From: Mesaphorura yosii
Taxonomy: Eukaryota; Arthropoda; Collembola; Poduromorpha; Tullbergiidae
DNA: 64,000 nt
Direction: 5' to 3'
NCBI GenBank assembly: GCA_009869945.1
Contig: WIXG01000282.1
Span: 40,416-104,415, forward strand
A program made the translations under genes and the position numbers. Shown one piece after another: positions 57,901 to 64,000 of this stretch. How positions within the stretch are numbered: the first letter of the stretch is position 1; each line of letters opens with the position of its first letter. A model generated the notes under the pieces. The model was not told the DNA's origin, did not search any database, and was given only the letters and a program-made list of their open reading frames with translations.

Positions 57901-60900
57901 AATTTGCTGTTGAAATGTTGCGTAATTAAAAAAGACTTCTTTCGCTGTTTTCCATGAACCACGATTCAATTCTCGACTCTCGAGCTTCAGAACTGGTCTT
58001 AAAACAAATAAACTCTTGTCATTAGCCAGAAATGCCGCTGCTGCTGCTGAAAAGGATTAACATTATAAATACGATTGTCAACACTTCTCTCGGCAATAAT
58101 ACATCACAACGTGGATCTGTCACCTCCGGGGCCATGCCGTTCGCCGAAATGCCTGCTTGCACTTTAATTTGTACTTAGACAACCAATTCTCGGCAGGACA
58201 GGCAATAAAGAAGGTAGACTGGCTGTGGACTGTGGACAGGTAATATTAGTACTTGAGAAAGGTAATTAATTACTGCTACTCTCATCTGCCAACTATTTAC
58301 TTCTGTGGCTGCTTACTTTTTACTCTCCTGTCCGTCTTCTCTTCTTGGAGTGCTGAGTGTAGTTGGAATTGGAGGAGCTGTATGTGCGAATTAATTACGA
58401 CTACCACCGGACGGACGGAATTCGAGATTCGAGATTCCCAGATGCACAAATTATAATGAACTCACAATGAGCCTTCCAAACGGAATTCTCCAATCGCCGA
58501 GCCAAAGCCGTTGACTTTTTCAGAATTACGAGAAATAATGCGCAAATCTTAATTAAGTTCTCTTGAAGCCTAGAGCTGAATTAACCTGAACTCGCATTAA
58601 TTCGATTTAACATTTGTGACTGTGTGAACTTGAGCGACATTTGTCCAGTAAGTGAATTACTTAGGTCAAATGGCATGAAAGGGTAGAAAAATGATTTGTG
58701 GGTCTCTTGTAGCTAGTTCCCATCATTTTCTGCTGAATTTCGGACAGGTTGCTTATATTTTGTGTGTAGAGAGTTCAGTTCTTTATCGGGCAATGCACCC
58801 GCACTCCAGACCTCGACCGATTTTAAAGATCTTTCAAGGCTTTTCCTGGTGGGGTGTGTAATTTGAGTGGGGTACCGCCACATCTCCAGCGTAGTCAATG
58901 CGGGACAGGAAATGCAAACAATGACAATGACAGGGCAGACTGTAGCGGAGGCGGCGAAGGCGATTGTGTTACACGTACGAGTACATCAATTACTCATTCA
59001 ATCTTCTAATCATACCCGTTTGCCCTACACTGCAATGCAATCCAATGAATTAAGTTTGAGAACCGAAATATGACGCGAAGGTGAACGTGAAACAAGATAC
59101 ATCATCCCAGATAGATCATCTTGACAAAATACGAAAAAACTGCAGCTCAAGGACCAATTTGTATGTATGAAAGCTGTAAATGAGTGTATGCTGTGCCTAC
59201 CGCTTACTATTATCCTAAAAATTTACACCTGCTCTGCTCGTTTGTACGACGAGAACATCATCTTTCATCTTTCATTCATAAAAATTCCACCTTGAGAGCC
59301 AGTGCCAGTTCATTGATATAAAGTGTTGATAAAACAGGCCTCGTACGTCGTATTTAATATCATTTTTACTATTTCCAGCTCTAGCTTTGCATGGCAGGAC
59401 GAAATCACTGAAATCGGCCCAACGCAGCAGATCCATTTCGAAAAATAAATCTTTGGTGCCCCCAACCAGGCAGGCCAGGCCGAATGTGAGGCGAGGCCGA
59501 GCAAGACGCAGACGCAGGCGAGAGATTTCCATTCTTTTCTCATTGCGCAACGCGTAATGATAATGAGTTTTGATCTCAAGTGGAGAAACACAACTGGAAA
59601 AAGTAAATCAATTGTTGGGGGTTCAAAACAAGTTTTTCAGACCTTCGAATTTCAAAGATTCTAATTACACTTATTACTTGAGGAGATTTGTAGTTTGTAA
59701 AGTGAGCCTCAGCTAGAATCAGGCTGCCTTTTCTTCCCGCACGGTCGGTGTCCCGCAGTCACGTCACGGCGAGCGGAAAGAGCCCGGATTCGGCTCTGCT
59801 GCGGCGCGGCGCGGGAGCGGAAAGTGTCAAAGAAAGAAATGAAAGCTCGAATGGGAGAAGACAGATGATGGCCAAAATTCAATTTCAAAAACTCAGGATC
59901 AAAAAATATCACATTTATTTCCTTGCTCTCGCTTTCTGAGATTTTGTAAATCATTTGTTCATTTGAAACAAAACACGGAGCACTCCAAGAGTGTATGACA
60001 CTTTGTTTTTAAGTATCAACAACAACGGAGAGCCTTCGCCTCGCCAGAAAGTCTCACGCTGATCTCGAAATTAAAGATCAGGACCAGGGCTGCCTGGCAG
60101 TTGTTTACCAGGCCGGGAATACGTACAAAATCCAGAAATTCTGGAAACAGAAATCCGAAAGAGACTGAATTCAGTTTGTACAATTGAGTTTGTTTGAGTT
60201 TTGAAAAGAAGCTTTCTGGCATTATTCATTAAAATTAGGAACCAATTACGCTAGAAGAATCCAATTTACTCATACTTCGGGTAAAATGCGCTAAGACCTG
60301 CATTGTTTCTCTTGCAGAACAACGAAAATGCGAATTTGAATGTGTTTTAGCCTTTAACGTCTTCGACCCAGCCAGGCAATTAGCAATTGCTCTCTTAATC
60401 GTGTTCGGGTGGTGGCTGTGGTTCTTGGGTCTAAATAGTTTTGTCAGTGTCAGCGTCAACGCCAGCAGCAGCAAAGCATGTCGATGTCGTGGCTGTTACT
60501 GTTCACGCTCACGTCAGTGAACGAGCCAGCCACTACTTCAAGACACTGCGTAAAATTGCGTGGACAAGGAAACCACAGCAGGACACCAAATTCAAGTCAA
60601 AGTCAAGTTGATGTTCCGCATTCAAGTACACAAGTTGATGAATACGAATACGAATCTTAAAATGTCATGCCATGCGCTTGATAAACACATTTTCCTTTTA
60701 CTTCATCTTCATTGTCACGTCAAGCAGCGTGATGTGAGAGTCGAGACGAGTCGAGCCGTCGAGGGAGACAAGACAAGACAAGTAAACGTCTTATTTTAAG
60801 GTGACAAAACAAGCCAAGCCAAACCAAGCTTACACGGTCGGTCGGTCAAGTGAGCGTGACCAGAATTTGTCGCTGAATGAGGAATTTCGTAATTCGTAAT

Positions 60901-63900
60901 TTCGTGCGGCTGCCATGTCGAGGATCTTCTCACTCTTCTTCTTACAAGGTGTCAACTCGCAGGTACGAAACTACAAGAAAGAATGAGCCTTAATTCATTG
61001 ATAACCACAAAATGACAAAAATTGAAACGAAGAAAACAAAAACAGACGCCCAAATCGCATTGTGCCTTTTGGCACTCTGCTTCTGCTGCCAGCACGCTAA
61101 TGATCTTGTCCCGAGTCAGTTTCAGCACCAGAATTAGAATTAAAATCGAATCACGATCACGATCGTTTTTCTCTTCTTTTTTGACACGGCGATAACCGGA
61201 GTCACGTCACAGTTTGTCTACTCGCTTTCTGCTGTGTCACTTTCTGCTTTCTGGGAACTCGAGCTTGTAATTCGTAATTTTTACCCGAGCAGGCCAAAAA
61301 TTGTCATGTTTCGTACGTCGCGTCGTGTTTCGTGAACGTATCCGTCCATGACAATTCATTTCACGGCTCGACAACTCTAAGATTTCCCATTCATTTTTCT
61401 TACGCGTGTGTTTTGGAGTTTTTTTAGCGCTTGCTCGCACTTCGCTTTGCATTCGAGTTGCGACTCGCGTTTTACTTCATTCACATCAAAATTGTTACTG
61501 CTTAACTCAAATTCGACATTCGACGACATCGATGTTGTGAGTATTCAAATGGAAACATTCCACAAGTGAAAGACAAACGTGTTTTAAGGCTCGTTTGCTC
61601 TCCGTTTTGCAAGATTTTGAGCTCGCGCGTGTGAAACTTTATCATTGCGATTGTGAAATGACAATCTACAATGACACCCTTCAGCGATCAGCCGAAGCTG
61701 AGATTGATGGCTTGGAATCTATCGCCATCGCGTCGGATCGTGGATTCACGAATTACGATTTAAACGAGTTCTCTACACGCAGATTTAATAAAGTGTATGC
61801 ATGCATCTGTACGAAATACGAAATTCACCGTCAGATTAAATGGAAAAAGCAACTATAAAACTGGTCCTTTGCCTTTGTGACGTCTCGAAGCCAAGAATTC
61901 ATCAATTCACAATTCAGAAATTATGGTCAATTTGAATGATGAATGATGGTCGTGGTAGAATCTCGAAATTGAATAAAATGCGAAGACAATTCAATACCAG
62001 CTCGACTGGACGAGCAACGAGCTGCTTTGCTTTTGGTTTGGTTTCGGATTACAATGGAAATTGATGATCGCTCTAGTGGAAGACGAGAACGAAGATGTTG
62101 ACAGTGACAATAACGACAATGCGAAGGCCAACAACAATCGCCAGATGACGATTGACAGGATTTATTCCGCACGTAATTGAATTGTTGTCTTGAATTGTGG
62201 CCGTTGAGACTGAAAATTGAGATGTTGGGTGTCTTGTCCCTGTTTTAAGAAAGATTAATGAATTTTGCGCATAAAAATCGACGAGCGAAGATCGCCTGAG
62301 CTTCAGCTCGATTTCAGTTTCAAGTTAGCCTGGTAATTTAATCTGGTATGGCCCGAAGCAGAAGAATTGGGTATTATTGAAGGAATGATGATCGAATCAA
62401 GCCAAGCCGCAGTCTTCGTAAGAATAAAACTATCAATCATCATTGCCCACATTGTTACGAGACACAGCGAGGAGGCAACGCATAAGAACAAGAAGAGATC
62501 AAGTGAAGAGATTCAATTTTGATAATTTATATTTATTGTTAGATTTATTCAGCTGATACGACCTACCAGCATTCACTCCCTTTCATCACCACGGCCCACG
62601 ACGATCATAAATCACAAAACATTATTCGCTTGCTCTCTTATCAGAACGATACAATGTAGTAAAACAGTAAATCCTGAACGTCGAACGCGAATTCGCACTT
62701 GCTCGTACCTCGTATCAGATTTCACGTATTTTTAGTATGACTGCCCTGCCCTGCCTCGCCTGATTGACATAAGACTAAGGCGCAGGTAATCTTGCGCCTT
62801 ATCTTGTGATCCAATTCAACAAGTGGCAGGCTTTCTTCTTTTCTGAAAGGAGAGCTGGAGAACCTTTCACAGAAAGATACAAGCACGAGGGAAGTACTGT
62901 CCTGCCCCGATTTTATGAATGAACTGAAAGACCGGAAATGACGTAATACGTAACATCAGTAGCAGCAGTGAAAGAACAGCCGGCAGCTTCTTTCGCAGAC
63001 ACATCGAAGACCTGCTGCGGTTTCGACTCGACTTCAGCTTCAGCCTAACTTGGAAAATGTGTGAGAAGAAAGGCGACTTCAAGACAAGACAGACGTCACC
63101 CCTGCAATTAATGTCAGTAATCCAATGTATAGCAGTCGTACGTACTGGTAATAAATTATTATGACGATAGAACCAATGCAAGACGGGCTTAATTAATCCA
63201 GCAGTCCAGGTGCCTTCACCCAGCTTTCAGGAAATGAATCCATATGGTTGCTTATTGCTTACGGCGCGGCGTACGCGTACGCGCACGCTAAATCGATTCT
63301 TTATCATTCTCTTATGAGCATGCGAAGATCAAAGAATGAATGAATCGGAGTCGCCTCGCACTCTCAAATACATCCCTAACGTAGAGTGTAGAGACGGAAG
63401 ACGGAGACGGAGATGAAATGTAATGATAGTCAGTCGGAATTGAATCTTTAAGAAAAGGGTACGTCGTTTGCCGTTGGTTGTTGGCTGGCCGAGGTATCAG
63501 GTGCCTGTCTGTAGTAAAAGGATCAAAATAAAGATTGCCTGCCTCTCCCTTCATGTTGAAATAGCAAAGGTCAGATTCACAAGTTAATTATAACCGCATG
63601 CATTGCATTGTGGTATTGCAGGCCGTTGTACAGCATCTCAAGTGTTTGACGACTGACTACCTTAACGTTAACTCGGAATCGGAACTTGTTAAGATGAAGC
63701 AAGCGCTTTCTTGCATTGTTTGAAGAGACGAACGGAGATGAAGAATTATGAAGGGGGATTGAGGACAAAATACACGGCGTTTGTGTTCCACGGCGATTGT
63801 CTTGTGCTTCACCTGGTGAAGCTTGTGCGCCACCTACTGAATCAAGTACTTGGCATGAAATCAAGTACCTGCAAAAGCTGGTACTTGAAAATGCAGGATC

Positions 63901-64000
63901 CTGCAACACTGTCCTTTATCGACAGGGCTGGGCAATTTTGTATTTTAAAATTGAAATTGTATAATGAAGCTGTCAAATGGCCATTGGAATGATGGACAAT
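54984..64000. other. Intergenic, no gene recognised (upstream flank of hairy-like gene C)
   Basis: Nine kilobases with no recognisable exon, signal peptide or domain on either strand. Frames are under 100 codons, apart from two of 104 and 110 codons on the minus strand near 63 kb without recognisable features. The left end must hold the promoter of gene C; I see no clear TATA box. Confidence 0.5.

Overview
This is a 64 kb piece of an animal nuclear genome. Every recognisable gene is split by short GT-AG introns (about 50-150 bp), has AATAAA-type polyadenylation signals and, in five cases, a TATA box. Three hairy/HES repressors ending in WRPW, a sneaky/DCST-family gamete gene, a secreted purple acid phosphatase, a pancreatic-type lipase and K-box elements in 3' UTRs point to a protostome, most likely an arthropod or another ecdysozoan. 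I cannot name the species. No viral, bacterial or CRISPR features were seen, and no tRNA or rRNA.

Layout: (1) 1-6.2 kb, no gene seen. (2) 6.2-8.95 kb, hairy-like gene A (+), with TATA box and a 3' UTR carrying K-box and GY-box motifs. (3) 11.1-11.7 kb, a 580-bp transposable-element-like repeat. (4) 12.0-13.4 kb, mitochondrial NAD-isocitrate dehydrogenase gamma-like subunit (+). (5) 13.4-18.2 kb, no confident gene. (6) 18.2-18.8 kb, a small secreted Gly/Tyr-rich protein (-). (7) 19.6-23.9 kb, a secreted lipase and a purple acid phosphatase in tandem (+), fully resolved into 6 and 9 exons. (8) 23.9-35.6 kb, a desert containing the second repeat copy. (9) 35.6-37.2 kb, hairy-like gene B (-). (10) 40.6-43.3 kb, an 8-exon VPS13-like gene that stops after about 675 residues (+), converging on a secreted Gln/Pro/Gly-rich protein gene (43.2-44.2 kb, -). 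(11) 46.1-46.5 kb, a fragment of an AIFM3-like oxidoreductase. (12) 47.6-50.5 kb, an 8-exon DCST1/sneaky-like gene (+). (13) 53.2-55.0 kb, hairy-like gene C (-). (14) 55-64 kb, no gene seen.

The organising theme is the hairy trio. All three share a start (Met-Cys-Ser), one intron at the same position just before the bHLH, an Orange domain, two unnamed C-terminal motifs, WRPW, and an identical TGTGATAA K-box octamer after the stop. They look like local duplicates held together with long gene-poor stretches that may hold Notch-responsive enhancers; Su(H)-type sites occur near two of them within a shared 20-mer. The other genes are probably bystanders. The least expected are the free-standing VPS13 N-terminal module and the AIFM3 remnant.
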